Shown: positions 15,099-23,041 of the stretch, one piece after another
Layout: each line of letters opens with the position of its first letter
Numbering within the stretch: position 1 is the stretch's first letter
Origin: Polyangiaceae bacterium
GTDB taxonomy: Bacteria > Myxococcota_A > Polyangia > Nannocystales > Nannocystaceae
DNA: 43,222 nt
NCBI GenBank assembly: GCA_026989935.1
Contig: JALSIN010000419.1
Coordinates: 1 to 43,222 of the forward strand
Direction of reading: 5' to 3'
The notes under the pieces: model-generated
What the model was told of the DNA's origin: nothing
Seen by the model: the letters and a program-made list of their open reading frames with translations, nothing else
Database searches by the model: none
Made by a program: the position numbers and the translations under genes

Positions 15099-17207
15099 TC
15101 ACCGCGGCAACGGACCGGGGGCCAGCGGGTCGGCGGCGGGGGCCCGGCGCCGCGCCTCGTGGCGGGGGGCGTCGCCCAGCAGCGAGCGCAAGGTGGCCTC
15201 GTCCTCCCGGGTCACGGCGGGCCCGGCGGCGGCGGGCAACAGGCGCACCGGATACCGCACGTGGTAGACCGTGTCGTCGCGCCGGGCGGCCGGCACGTCG
15301 AGGGCCCAGCCGGCGTCCACCAGGCACGCCGTGAGGGCGGGGTCGTCGTGGACGAGTTCCACGTCTTCGAGCGCAACGCCCATGACCTCGCCGCGGGCGA
15401 TCTCGAACCGAAGCACGGCGCGGCCGGCCTGGTCCCGCGCGCGCGCCACCGCGTGCCGATGGCACACCCGCACACGCGGCAACACGCGGATCCGCAGGTA
15501 GCTGCGGATGATGTCTTGTGTCAGCAAGCCCCGCAGCCCGTCACCACCCCGTCCGGCGCGCCGCACCTCGTCGAGCGCCGCACGGCGCAGCCGGTCCCGG
15601 TACCACACCGGTAGCGCGAACCCGTCGCGCACCGCGTCGCGCTCGACGGCGTACAGGTGCACCCCGAAGGCGGCGGGCGCCGGCGCCCGGACGCGCACCG
15701 GCACCGTGCGCCGGACGGTCGTCCCCCCCAGGGAAGCGGTCACCTCGACCCGGCGCGGCCGGCCCGACGCCCGCACGCCGTGCGCGACCACCCGCGCGCC
15801 GCTCGGGACGAAGGGCGGCAGCGGGTCGGCGAACCGGACCCCGCGCGCACGCACGGACCGCAGGCGCGCCACCTGCGGCGCAGCGAGGACCGCCGCCGCG
15901 TTGTGCGCGTCGATGGCGGCCAGCGGCACGGGCGCAAGCCGCCCCGACACGGCGTCGGCGAACGCCACCACCGGGTGCCGCGGGCCGGGGGGCTCGTACT
16001 CGGCGGGCACGTCCACCAGCAGCAGGACGTCCGCCCGGCGCAGGCGGCGGGCGAGGCCGGCGGGCGGCGGCGCCTGCGGCACCATGCCGTCGGTGACCAG
16101 CAGCACCAGGGGGCGGCGCGCCCCGGCCCGCGCCGCCTCGTCGAGGGCGCGCGCGAGCGCCCCGTACACGTCGGTGCCGGGCGCTCGGCCGTGGGCGAGG
16201 ATCTGCGAGCGCCAGCGGTCGCGCAGGGCGTGATAGTCCCCCACCCGGGCGCCGCGCGGTGCCTCGAGCGGCGTCACGTGTCGGGCGAAGACCGCGCCCG
16301 CAAGCGCCACGGACGGCGGCATCGCCTCGAACAGGACCCCGAGCGCCCGGATCGCCTTGTCGGGCAGGGTCGGATCGGTCGAGACGGACCGGTCCACGAG
16401 CACCACCACGCGATCGAACGACCGCAGCCGTCCGCGACCCACCTCCAGGACGACGTCCAGGCTCGAACCGCCGAATCCGTCCGGGGTCGCCCGTGCTTCG
16501 ACGCGCAGCCCCGAAAAGCCACGGTCGGCGGCGGACCAGGCCACGACGTTCTCGCGGTTCGCCTCGACCTCCAGCACCGGGGACGTGCCGCTGGGTGTTT
16601 CGTCCACCCAGAATCGATCGACGCCGCGGACGAGGATCCGCCGCCGCCGGGCAACCCCCGGGCTCGGCTTGCCGCGCTCGGGCAGCCGGATCTCGTACCG
16701 TCCGGCGCGCAGGGTCGTCGCCGCGCGAACGGTCACCTCCACCTGGACCGTGGTCTCCGGCGGAATCTGGAAGGCCACGAGCTCCCCGGCCGACACGGCC
16801 CCGACCTCGACCGTGCGCACGAAGAAGCTGCCGACGTCCCGCGCCGTTCGGGTGTCCAGGTCCCGGACCGGCACGCCGGGCACCCATCGACCCTCGCGCA
16901 AGATCGAAAGCCCCTCGATGCGCGCGCCGGCCGGCAGGCCCCAGGTGACCACCACGTCGCGCGGCACCGCCGACGCATTGTTGAGGGCCATGCGGTAGCG
17001 CAGCCACGCCCGCCCCCGCGCGCGCGGCTCGACGATGACCTCGTGGGACAGCTCCGCCACCGGGGCGTAGCCGGCCTCGGCCGCCACCTTGGGATCGGCC
17101 TGCACGGTGTCCGCCGCCGCCGCCGCCGGCCCGAGCGCCACGGCCCCGGCGAGCAGGCGCGCGACCGCGCGCGTGGCGTGTCGATGCTTGAAACGAAGCC
17201 GGGGCAC
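15099..17207 (-). CDS. Secreted VIT-like/VWA-domain protein with AgmX-like C terminus
   Basis: A 702-residue exported protein. A signal peptide (ARLLAGAVALGPAAAAADT) precedes a VIT-like beta domain (about 45-175). A von Willebrand A domain starts near residue 266, with the MIDAS motif VLVDRSVSTDP at 270-279 and the metal-site aspartate in LLVTDGMVP. The C-terminal part has paired cysteines (VRVCHRHAV, ALTACLVDAGW) around AVLRFEIARGEVMGVALEDV, the pattern of the AgmX/PglI-type domain common in myxobacteria. Such proteins bind protein ligands or act as cell-surface scaffolds; the partner is unknown. The track start at 18023 includes antisense sequence; GTG 17207 is preferred, with TACGTT 11 bases upstream. 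Confidence 0.8.
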   Translation of the reverse strand: MPRLRFKHRHATRAVARLLAGAVALGPAAAAADTVQADPKVAAEAGYAPVAELSHEVIVEPRARGRAWLRYRMALNNASAVPRDVVVTWGLPAGARIEGLSILREGRWVPGVPVRDLDTRTARDVGSFFVRTVEVGAVSAGELVAFQIPPETTVQVEVTVRAATTLRAGRYEIRLPERGKPSPGVARRRRILVRGVDRFWVDETPSGTSPVLEVEANRENVVAWSAADRGFSGLRVEARATPDGFGGSSLDVVLEVGRGRLRSFDRVVVLVDRSVSTDPTLPDKAIRALGVLFEAMPPSVALAGAVFARHVTPLEAPRGARVGDYHALRDRWRSQILAHGRAPGTDVYGALARALDEAARAGARRPLVLLVTDGMVPQAPPPAGLARRLRRADVLLLVDVPAEYEPPGPRHPVVAFADAVSGRLAPVPLAAIDAHNAAAVLAAPQVARLRSVRARGVRFADPLPPFVPSGARVVAHGVRASGRPRRVEVTASLGGTTVRRTVPVRVRAPAPAAFGVHLYAVERDAVRDGFALPVWYRDRLRRAALDEVRRAGRGGDGLRGLLTQDIIRSYLRIRVLPRVRVCHRHAVARARDQAGRAVLRFEIARGEVMGVALEDVELVHDDPALTACLVDAGWALDVPAARRDDTVYHVRYPVRLLPAAAGPAVTREDEATLRSLLGDAPRHEARRRAPAADPLAPGPLPR

Positions 17208-17218
17208 GATGCCCGTAC

Positions 17219-17224
17219 AACGTA
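17219..17224 (-). promoter_or_regulatory. -10 hexamer TACGTT of the VIT/VWA gene
   Basis: TACGTT on the minus strand, 11 bases before the chosen GTG at 17207, within the 89-base gap after the preceding gene. Confidence 0.4.
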
Positions 17225-17296
17225 GCGCACCGCGCCCGGCGGCGCCGGTCCGAACGGCCCCGCGCACACGGACGACCGGCGCACGGGCGGTCCCGG

Positions 17297-18007
17297 TTAC
17301 GCGAGGGGCACGGGCTCGCCCGACAGAAAGTGGACGGTGGACGGCCGCAACGGCCCGGAGCCGAACGCGCGACGCGGATCGTCGGGCGTCCCCTCGCAAA
17401 GCCCCTCCCAGGGGGACCAGTCGGGCCGACCGCCGGGACGGGCCCGGCGCAGCCCGCTTTGCCACACGCCGATGACGAACGTGTGCGCGTAGACCGAAAC
17501 ACCCGCAAGGTCGGCCAGAGCCTGCACGAACGCCTGCCCGCGCGCGGCGCCGGCGGTCTCGCAGGTGCGAAACCACACGCGCCCGTCCGGCGCAAGACGC
17601 TCCAGCACGGCGCACACGAGCCCGAAGTGCGGGTGGGAACGGACGAGCCACGAACGGTCGAAGACGTCGTCGCCCAGCCGCACGAGGCCCCACTTGCCGT
17701 GGGACCAGACCTGGAGTTCGGCGATGGGGCGGTCGTCGGCCGCGTCCGCCACCGCACGCAGCGCCGTGTCCCAGCGGTCCGCGGCGATGGCCTCGTCGAT
17801 CCGGCCGAGCCCGCGGTAAAGGCCCGTGCCCACCCGCCAGGCGTGGGACAACCCGAGGCGCAGCCGTCCGCCGCGGCACGTCGGATCGAAGATCACCACG
17901 CGCCGCCCGGATCCAGCCTCGCAGGGCGGACCGTCGGGCCGCCCGCACGCGGGCGCAACGCACCGCGCCCTGCCGCGCCCGAAGGCGCCGCCGTTGCGGC
18001 CCTGCAT
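17297..18007 (-). CDS. Uncharacterised protein with caspase-like His/Cys spacing
   Basis: A 236-residue cytoplasmic protein of unknown function. After about 35 low-complexity Gly/Arg residues, it has VVIFDPTCRGG, then LQVWSHGKWGLVRLGDDVF, then DGRVWFRTCETAGAARGQAFVQALADLAGVSVYAHTFVIG. A hydrophobic strand ending in SHG, followed by a strand ending in a cysteine and then an LAxxxGxxVYA segment, resembles the His-then-Cys dyad order of caspase-fold proteins and of DUF4347-type domains. This is my inference from pattern only. The start ATG 18007 has TAGCAT 6 bases upstream. The gene is divergent from the lipoprotein at 18036 and lies upstream of the VIT/VWA gene on the same strand. Confidence 0.65.
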   Translation of the reverse strand: MQGRNGGAFGRGRARCVAPACGRPDGPPCEAGSGRRVVIFDPTCRGGRLRLGLSHAWRVGTGLYRGLGRIDEAIAADRWDTALRAVADAADDRPIAELQVWSHGKWGLVRLGDDVFDRSWLVRSHPHFGLVCAVLERLAPDGRVWFRTCETAGAARGQAFVQALADLAGVSVYAHTFVIGVWQSGLRRARPGGRPDWSPWEGLCEGTPDDPRRAFGSGPLRPSTVHFLSGEPVPLA

Positions 18008-18035
18008 ACCCGCATGCTAGCAAGAATCAGGGAAG
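18008..18035. promoter_or_regulatory. 28-base bidirectional promoter centred on TGCTAGCA
   Basis: Only 28 bases separate two divergent start codons. The palindrome TGCTAGCA gives TAGCAT on the minus strand (6 bases before ATG 18007) and TAGCAA on the plus strand (12 bases before ATG 18036). The two -10 elements overlap in CTAG. A plus-strand GGGAAG next to ATG 18036 may help that start. Confidence 0.5.
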
Positions 18036-18992
18036 ATGCCCCCTTGTCCCGAAGCCGTCCGGCGCCCTGCGGCGCACCTGCTCGCCGCACTCACCCTCGC
18101 CGTCGCCTGCGCCCAGAGCACGAACACCCCATCCGCCGGCTTCTCCGCGGGCGCTTCTTCGACCTCGGCGAACACGACGGCCACGGGCACCACGGCCACC
18201 GGCGCCACGACGATGGAGGCGGTCGGATCGAGCGGATCGACGGGAACCGCGGGATCGACCGACGCCACCGGACCGGGCACCACGGCCACGGCCTCGACCG
18301 GTCCGGCCGGCACGGCGACGGGTGCCGTGGGCTCGACGGGCGCCACCGGACCGGCCACCGCCGGCTCGACGGGGCCCGGCACCACCGGAGCCGCTACCAC
18401 GGGCATGGGAAGCACCGCCGGCACGACGGGCGGCGGGGCGTGCAACGTGGCCGTCCTCCTGGACTTCTCCACCTGCCCCGGCGGCTTTACGACCGGCAAG
18501 GCCCACCCCCTTTCGAGTACGAACAGCTGGGCCTGCGGCGACCCGATCCTCGGCCCGGTGGGCACGGGCATGTGGGGCACGAACCTGTTCGGGAACTACA
18601 ACACCGACGAGAGCTCCTACCTCGAATCGCCCTCGATCTCCCTGGCCGACTGCCAGGGCTACGCGGTGTCCGTCCGGGTACGCCACTGGTACGACATCGA
18701 GCCGGGCTACGACGGCGGGAACATCCAGATCAGCACGGACGGCGGAAACTCGTGGCAGGTCGTCACCCCCACCGGACACCCCTACGACGAGCTGTCCTTG
18801 AACGCCTCGTACAGCCCGCCGGCGGGCGAGCCGGGCTTTTCCGGGTTCGACGCCGTGTGGCGCGATTCGTTCGTGGACCTGACCCCGTACGTCGGCAGCG
18901 CGGACGTGCGGATGCGGTTCGTGTTCGGAAGCGACTTCTCCGTCGAGTACGACGGCTGGTTCATCGACGAGATCGAGGTGGTCGTGCAATAG
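18036..18992 (+). CDS. Surface lipoprotein with Ser/Thr/Gly spacer and MAM-like beta domain
   Basis: A 318-residue predicted lipoprotein with a lipobox (LTLAVAC, cysteine 25). A spacer of about 110 residues of Thr, Gly, Ala and Ser repeats follows (TGTTATGATT, TGPGTTATASTGP). The C-terminal 190 residues form a beta-sandwich-type domain: VLLDFSTCPGGFTTG, WACGDPILGP, SYLESPSISLADCQGYAVSVRVRHWYD, GGNIQISTDGGNSW and the closing VRMRFVFGSDFSVEYDGWFIDEIEV. The last block is typical of MAM/choice-of-anchor jelly-roll domains that bind surfaces or glycans. It is likely anchored outside the cell. Divergent from the caspase-like gene through a shared promoter; followed after 114 bases by another lipoprotein gene. 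Confidence 0.78.
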   Translation: MPPCPEAVRRPAAHLLAALTLAVACAQSTNTPSAGFSAGASSTSANTTATGTTATGATTMEAVGSSGSTGTAGSTDATGPGTTATASTGPAGTATGAVGSTGATGPATAGSTGPGTTGAATTGMGSTAGTTGGGACNVAVLLDFSTCPGGFTTGKAHPLSSTNSWACGDPILGPVGTGMWGTNLFGNYNTDESSYLESPSISLADCQGYAVSVRVRHWYDIEPGYDGGNIQISTDGGNSWQVVTPTGHPYDELSLNASYSPPAGEPGFSGFDAVWRDSFVDLTPYVGSADVRMRFVFGSDFSVEYDGWFIDEIEVVVQ

Positions 18993-18994
18993 AC

Positions 18995-19028
18995 CTACAT
19001 CGGAACACCTTGTACGACATGTAGTTTT
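18995..19028 (+). terminator. Weak hairpin with T-run after the lipoprotein gene
   Basis: CTACAT (18995-19000) and ATGTAG (19019-19024) are an inverted repeat with an 18-base spacer, directly followed by TTTT. The stem is short and A+T-rich but the region is conspicuously less G+C-rich than its surroundings. It may be a weak terminator or an operator. Confidence 0.35.
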
Positions 19029-19106
19029 GCAGCCGTTGCGGTGAAATCGGCGGCCGAACCCTTCGAGGGCAACGCGCGCCGGCCTCGGTCGCGGCAAAGT
19101 GCGAAA

Positions 19107-20612
19107 ATGGACCCCATGCGAACCTGGCCGTTTGTCCTCCACGTCGTCGCCGCAGGTCTCCTGTCCTCCGCCGGTTGCAGCGGCGGGTCGAACCGGGGCT
19201 CCGCACAGACCACCACCGCAACCACCACGACCACCGGCCCGGGGGTGACCAACGGTCCGGGGGTGACCAACGGCGGCGGCGCGACGGACTCGACGACCAG
19301 CACCACCGGGGGGACGACCGTCAAGTTCGACGTGGGTCAGGGCGAGTCCGACAGCTCCGGCGAATCGGCGGGCGACTGTCCACCCGTGACCGGCGACGCC
19401 GTATTGACGGGCACCGTCTACGCGCCGAACCAGGAGATCCCCGTCTCGGGTGCGCTCGTCTACGCCGGCACGACCCCCCCCGACCCGATCCCGCAGACAG
19501 TCTACTGCGCCGAATGCGTGGAGCTGCCATGCGGCACCGCGCACACCCTCACGAACCCCGACGGCTCCTTTTCGCTGGAGGTTCCTTCCGGCACCCAGTA
19601 CGTCGCCGTCCAGAAGGGGCAGTTCCTGCGCGTGGTCCAGCTCGACGTCCAGCCCGGGGACAACCCCCTCGGCCCGGACGTCACGAGCCTGCCATCGTAC
19701 AACGATCCGGCCAACGGCCTCTACATCCCGAAGATCGCCGTGGCCTACGGCTCGTACGATCGTCTCGAGGACGGCCTGGCCAAGCTCGGGCTCGGGCAGA
19801 CGAACGTGGACAACGCCTCCTACTCGGAGACCCTCATCGGCGGGACGGAGCAGTTCGACATTTGGGACAACGACGGCGACCCCTTCGGCGGACCGAACGG
19901 CATCACGTTCAAGGGCCCGTTCTCCCAGCTCCTGTCCAACTACGCCCTGATGGAGCAGTACCACATCATCTTCGTACCCTGCTCCAACGACTACGCGCTA
20001 TCAGCCCTCAACGACCAGAACGTGGTCAACAACGTGCGGCAATGGGTCGAGGCCGGCGGCAAGTTCTACGTCGCCGATTGGTCCAACGAGTTCATCGAGA
20101 AGACGTTCCCGCAGTACCAGGAGTTCTGGTCGGACGGGTGGGGTACGGACATCGACTTCTATGACTCCCTGGCCACCGTGCTCGACCCGGACCTTTTGGC
20201 CTGGCTCGAGGCGTTGCCGGCCGACCTCAAGGACATCAACCCCAAGAACGGGGGGAACGCCGGTCATCCGACGGTCAACAACCTCCCGACCATCGAGCTG
20301 GTGAACAACTGGTCGGGGGTCAAGGAGATCGCGGAGATCCTGGTCCCCGACGGCATGGGCGGGATGGTCAACGTCGGGCACAAGGTGTGGATCGAAGGGC
20401 CGGGCGACGGCGACATCATCCCGTCGAACACGAACTGGCCCATGACGATCACGGGGCAGTACGGCTGCGGCAAGCTGATGTTCACCACCTACCACACGGC
20501 CGAAGGCGGCGCGTACATCGGTCTTACGCCCCAGGAGCTGGTGCTCATGTACCTCATCCTGGAGATCGGGGTGTGCCAGACCCCCTACGAGCCACCGCCC
20601 CCGCAGGGTTGA
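19107..20612 (+). CDS. Large lipoprotein with Thr/Gly spacer and carboxypeptidase-like regulatory domain
   Basis: A 501-residue predicted lipoprotein (AAGLLSSAGC, cysteine 24) with a Thr/Gly/Asn spacer that includes the repeat GPGVTNGPGVTNGGG. Residues about 90-185 look like a carboxypeptidase-regulatory-like beta-sandwich: VLTGTVYAPNQEIPVSGALVYAG and LTNPDGSFSLEVPSG, with four cysteines in between. The remaining 300 residues contain IAVAYGSYDRLEDGLAKLGLG, YHIIFVPCSNDYA and NNVRQWVEAGGKFYVADWSNEFIEKTFP, a Rossmann-like pattern close to glutamine-amidotransferase-like or ThuA-like surface proteins. MDPM at 19107 is preferred over the track start 19041, with CAAAGT 6 bases before. Probably surface exposed; function unknown. 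Confidence 0.75.
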   Translation: MDPMRTWPFVLHVVAAGLLSSAGCSGGSNRGSAQTTTATTTTTGPGVTNGPGVTNGGGATDSTTSTTGGTTVKFDVGQGESDSSGESAGDCPPVTGDAVLTGTVYAPNQEIPVSGALVYAGTTPPDPIPQTVYCAECVELPCGTAHTLTNPDGSFSLEVPSGTQYVAVQKGQFLRVVQLDVQPGDNPLGPDVTSLPSYNDPANGLYIPKIAVAYGSYDRLEDGLAKLGLGQTNVDNASYSETLIGGTEQFDIWDNDGDPFGGPNGITFKGPFSQLLSNYALMEQYHIIFVPCSNDYALSALNDQNVVNNVRQWVEAGGKFYVADWSNEFIEKTFPQYQEFWSDGWGTDIDFYDSLATVLDPDLLAWLEALPADLKDINPKNGGNAGHPTVNNLPTIELVNNWSGVKEIAEILVPDGMGGMVNVGHKVWIEGPGDGDIIPSNTNWPMTITGQYGCGKLMFTTYHTAEGGAYIGLTPQELVLMYLILEIGVCQTPYEPPPPQG

Positions 20613-20640
20613 CCCGCCGCACGGAACGGGCGCCCGGGCC

Positions 20641-20663
20641 CGGGCCCCGCTCCTTCGGGCCCG
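20641..20663. terminator. G+C-rich hairpin after the lipoprotein gene
   Basis: CGGGCCC and GGGCCCG pair around a 9-base loop 29 bases after the stop codon at 20612. There is no T-tract. The remainder of 20613-20816 shows nothing I can name. Confidence 0.3.
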
Positions 20664-20816
20664 CCGTCGCGCCCGTCCACGACAGAGCCCAGCCCAAGGT
20701 CGATCTTCGATGACCCGGCCCGCCGATGGGTCGGCGGGGGGCCGCAGGTCCATGGCTTCACCCCTCCGGCAAGGCCCGGCGGGGCCCGGGCCTGTCGGCG
20801 GGCGGCGGGCCCCTGA

Positions 20817-20822
20817 TAGGCT
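20817..20822 (+). promoter_or_regulatory. -10 hexamer TAGGCT
   Basis: TAGGCT is 8 bases before the ATG at 20831, with no Shine-Dalgarno sequence. Confidence 0.5.
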
Positions 20823-20830
20823 CCGGCGCC

Positions 20831-23041
20831 ATGGAGCATGCCGTCCGCGTCCTGTGGGGCCCGCACCTGGTGTTCGGCCTGCCCGGCCTCGCGCTCGTCG
20901 TCGCGCTCCTCGCGAGGCGGCGGCGGGGCCCCGGCGGACCGACGGACCCGGCGGCCGCCCGGCGCCTGGTCGCCTGGCTGGTCGGCCTCGGCGGCGCGGG
21001 CGCCGTGGCGCACGCGGTGTGGCTCGCGGGACCCGGCGTCCTCGTGTGGTACTGGGCCGCGACCGCCCTGTTCCTGCCGCTTGTGGCACGGCTGCGCGCG
21101 GTCGGCTCGGCGCCCCCGCGGCTGGCGGACGACACGAGCCGCCGCGGTAGCCCCTGGGCGCTGGGCGCGGCGCTGCTGGTCGCCGTCCCGGCGGCAGCGG
21201 CGAACCTCGGCGCCTTGCATACGGCCGCGACGCACCTGCCGGCGTGGAGCGCCGTCTTCCTGGCCGGCGTGCTGCTGTTCGCGTGTGCCTTCGCGGACGC
21301 CCGCGCCTTCTTCCTGCGCGCCGCACCCGTGGCCGCAGGCCTGTTCGCCGCCCTCGTCGTGGTCACCCTGCTCGCCGCCCCCGGGACGGTCGGCCAGACC
21401 CTCGCGCACGCCCTGCGGGAGGCCTGGGCCTACCGCCCCGCGGGCGCCGGCCTCTACGCCTCGGCCGTCACCGTCGCCATGGCCGCCGCCGTGCCGCCGG
21501 CGGTCGCCGCCGCCTTCGTCCCCGCCGCCGCCGGCCACCTCGACCGCGTGCGCGGCGCGACCCTGCGCACCGCCGCCGCGGCCCTCGGCTTCGGCACGAT
21601 CCTGGGGCTGGCCGTCGCCGCCGGGCCGCCCGCCTCGTCCCCCGCCGAGCGCGCCCTGCTGCCCCTCGAACGCCCGCACTCCCGCGGCCTGCGCCCGAAC
21701 CCGGAGGTGGGGCAGACGGTCGTCCTGCCCGAGGACACCCCGCTTCGCCCCGGGCATACCTACGCCATGGTCCTGCGCGCCGACCCGCGGGGCCACCGTT
21801 TCTTCCAGGCCCGCCTCGTGGCCGAGCGCAACATGATCGTGGCGCCCGCCTACCAGGTCCTTGATCGCACGGACACCGTCGTCTTCCGCCCGAAGCCGAA
21901 GTTCCAGGCGCGCAACCCCGGCTGGGACGTGCGCGTGCCCGTCGAGCGCACCGAGCAGCAGGTGCGCGGCCGGCGGTTCTACGTCTTTCGTCCCGCCGAC
22001 CCGGCGATCGATCTCGCCCGCCTGGTACGGCGGCGCTCCCTCGACGACACCCCCTACCTGGTGGCCGACGACTTCCACTTCCTCGGCCGGGTGGCCCGCG
22101 CCGTCGCCCCCGACGAGCTCGGCGAGCACCTGGCCATGTACGAGGTGCGCCCGACGTCGGCCCCCGAAAACCCCGCCTTCCACGAGTTCTTCCGCATGGG
22201 CTACCGCGGCCCGTACGCCGACGACGGCGCTCCTCGCCCCCCCTGGGCCATCGTCGGGCGCGAAGGCTTCGACGCCCCCCTCGGCACCCGGTGGACCCTC
22301 GAGTTTCGCAGCCCGCCGCGCGGCGCCAACATCCTGGGCTTTACGCGGACCGGCAACCTCGAAGCGCCGCCGTTTCGGTTCCTCCTCGGGGCCGACACCG
22401 TCGTCCTGCGGCACCGCGACGGCCCGGCGCACGACGTCTACGTCCCCGTGCGCGGCGCCATGGAGGAAGGCCGGCTCGTATTTCGCGCTACCGTAGATGA
22501 ATGGCGTGACTTCCGGGTGGTCGATCGCATGGAGGCCCTTTCGGGCCCGTACCTCGTGACTCCGCCCTACCGGTTCGACGTGGAGGTGCGCAAGGGGATC
22601 CGGTTCCCGGGCCACCTCGAAGACCGGCGCGCCCTCGTGCCGATCGACCCCCGGGGCGAACCGCAGGGGCCCGCACCACCGCTGCCCTACGATCCGCACC
22701 CCGGAGCCCTATTCACGACCGACCTCGTCGGGCCGTTCCTGGCCGGCGGAGACAGTCTCGGGATCGCGGGGGCGCGGCTTCGGGAGGTCCTGGGCCTGGC
22801 CGGCGCGCTCGTGGCCCTTGCGTGCGTGGCGTTGCTGTTCGCGGCGACCCCGGCGGCGGTGTTGCCGGCTTCGAGGGAGGGCGCCACGGCCCTTTGGCTG
22901 CTGGCGGCCGGCGCGGGGACCCTCGCGGCGATCGTCGAACCGCTGCGGGCCGTCCTCGCCGCCTGGCAGGCGGCGGTGGCCGCAACGGCCGTCCTCCTCC
23001 TCGGGCTCACGATCCGGCGGCTGCGGGCCGCGAAGCGTTGA
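20831..23041 (+). CDS. Polytopic membrane protein with large extramembrane domain, unknown family
   Basis: A 736-residue protein I cannot assign. The first 270 residues hold about eight hydrophobic helices (for example VFGLPGLALVVALLA, AVFLAGVLLFACAFA, LGFGTILGLAVAAG). A soluble domain of roughly 370 residues follows (about 275-640), rich in Arg, Pro and aromatic residues (ERNMIVAPAYQVLDRTDTVVF, EQQVRGRRFYVFRPADP, YLVTPPYRFDVEVRKGIRFPG). Three C-terminal helices end in a basic tail (LRAAKR). Track starts upstream of ATG 20831 are not supported; TAGGCT lies 8 bases before it. Its last 35 bases overlap the end of the convergent thioredoxin-fusion gene. The layout suggests a sensor or transporter-like protein with a periplasmic or cytoplasmic central domain. 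Confidence 0.7.
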   Translation: MEHAVRVLWGPHLVFGLPGLALVVALLARRRRGPGGPTDPAAARRLVAWLVGLGGAGAVAHAVWLAGPGVLVWYWAATALFLPLVARLRAVGSAPPRLADDTSRRGSPWALGAALLVAVPAAAANLGALHTAATHLPAWSAVFLAGVLLFACAFADARAFFLRAAPVAAGLFAALVVVTLLAAPGTVGQTLAHALREAWAYRPAGAGLYASAVTVAMAAAVPPAVAAAFVPAAAGHLDRVRGATLRTAAAALGFGTILGLAVAAGPPASSPAERALLPLERPHSRGLRPNPEVGQTVVLPEDTPLRPGHTYAMVLRADPRGHRFFQARLVAERNMIVAPAYQVLDRTDTVVFRPKPKFQARNPGWDVRVPVERTEQQVRGRRFYVFRPADPAIDLARLVRRRSLDDTPYLVADDFHFLGRVARAVAPDELGEHLAMYEVRPTSAPENPAFHEFFRMGYRGPYADDGAPRPPWAIVGREGFDAPLGTRWTLEFRSPPRGANILGFTRTGNLEAPPFRFLLGADTVVLRHRDGPAHDVYVPVRGAMEEGRLVFRATVDEWRDFRVVDRMEALSGPYLVTPPYRFDVEVRKGIRFPGHLEDRRALVPIDPRGEPQGPAPPLPYDPHPGALFTTDLVGPFLAGGDSLGIAGARLREVLGLAGALVALACVALLFAATPAAVLPASREGATALWLLAAGAGTLAAIVEPLRAVLAAWQAAVAATAVLLLGLTIRRLRAAKR

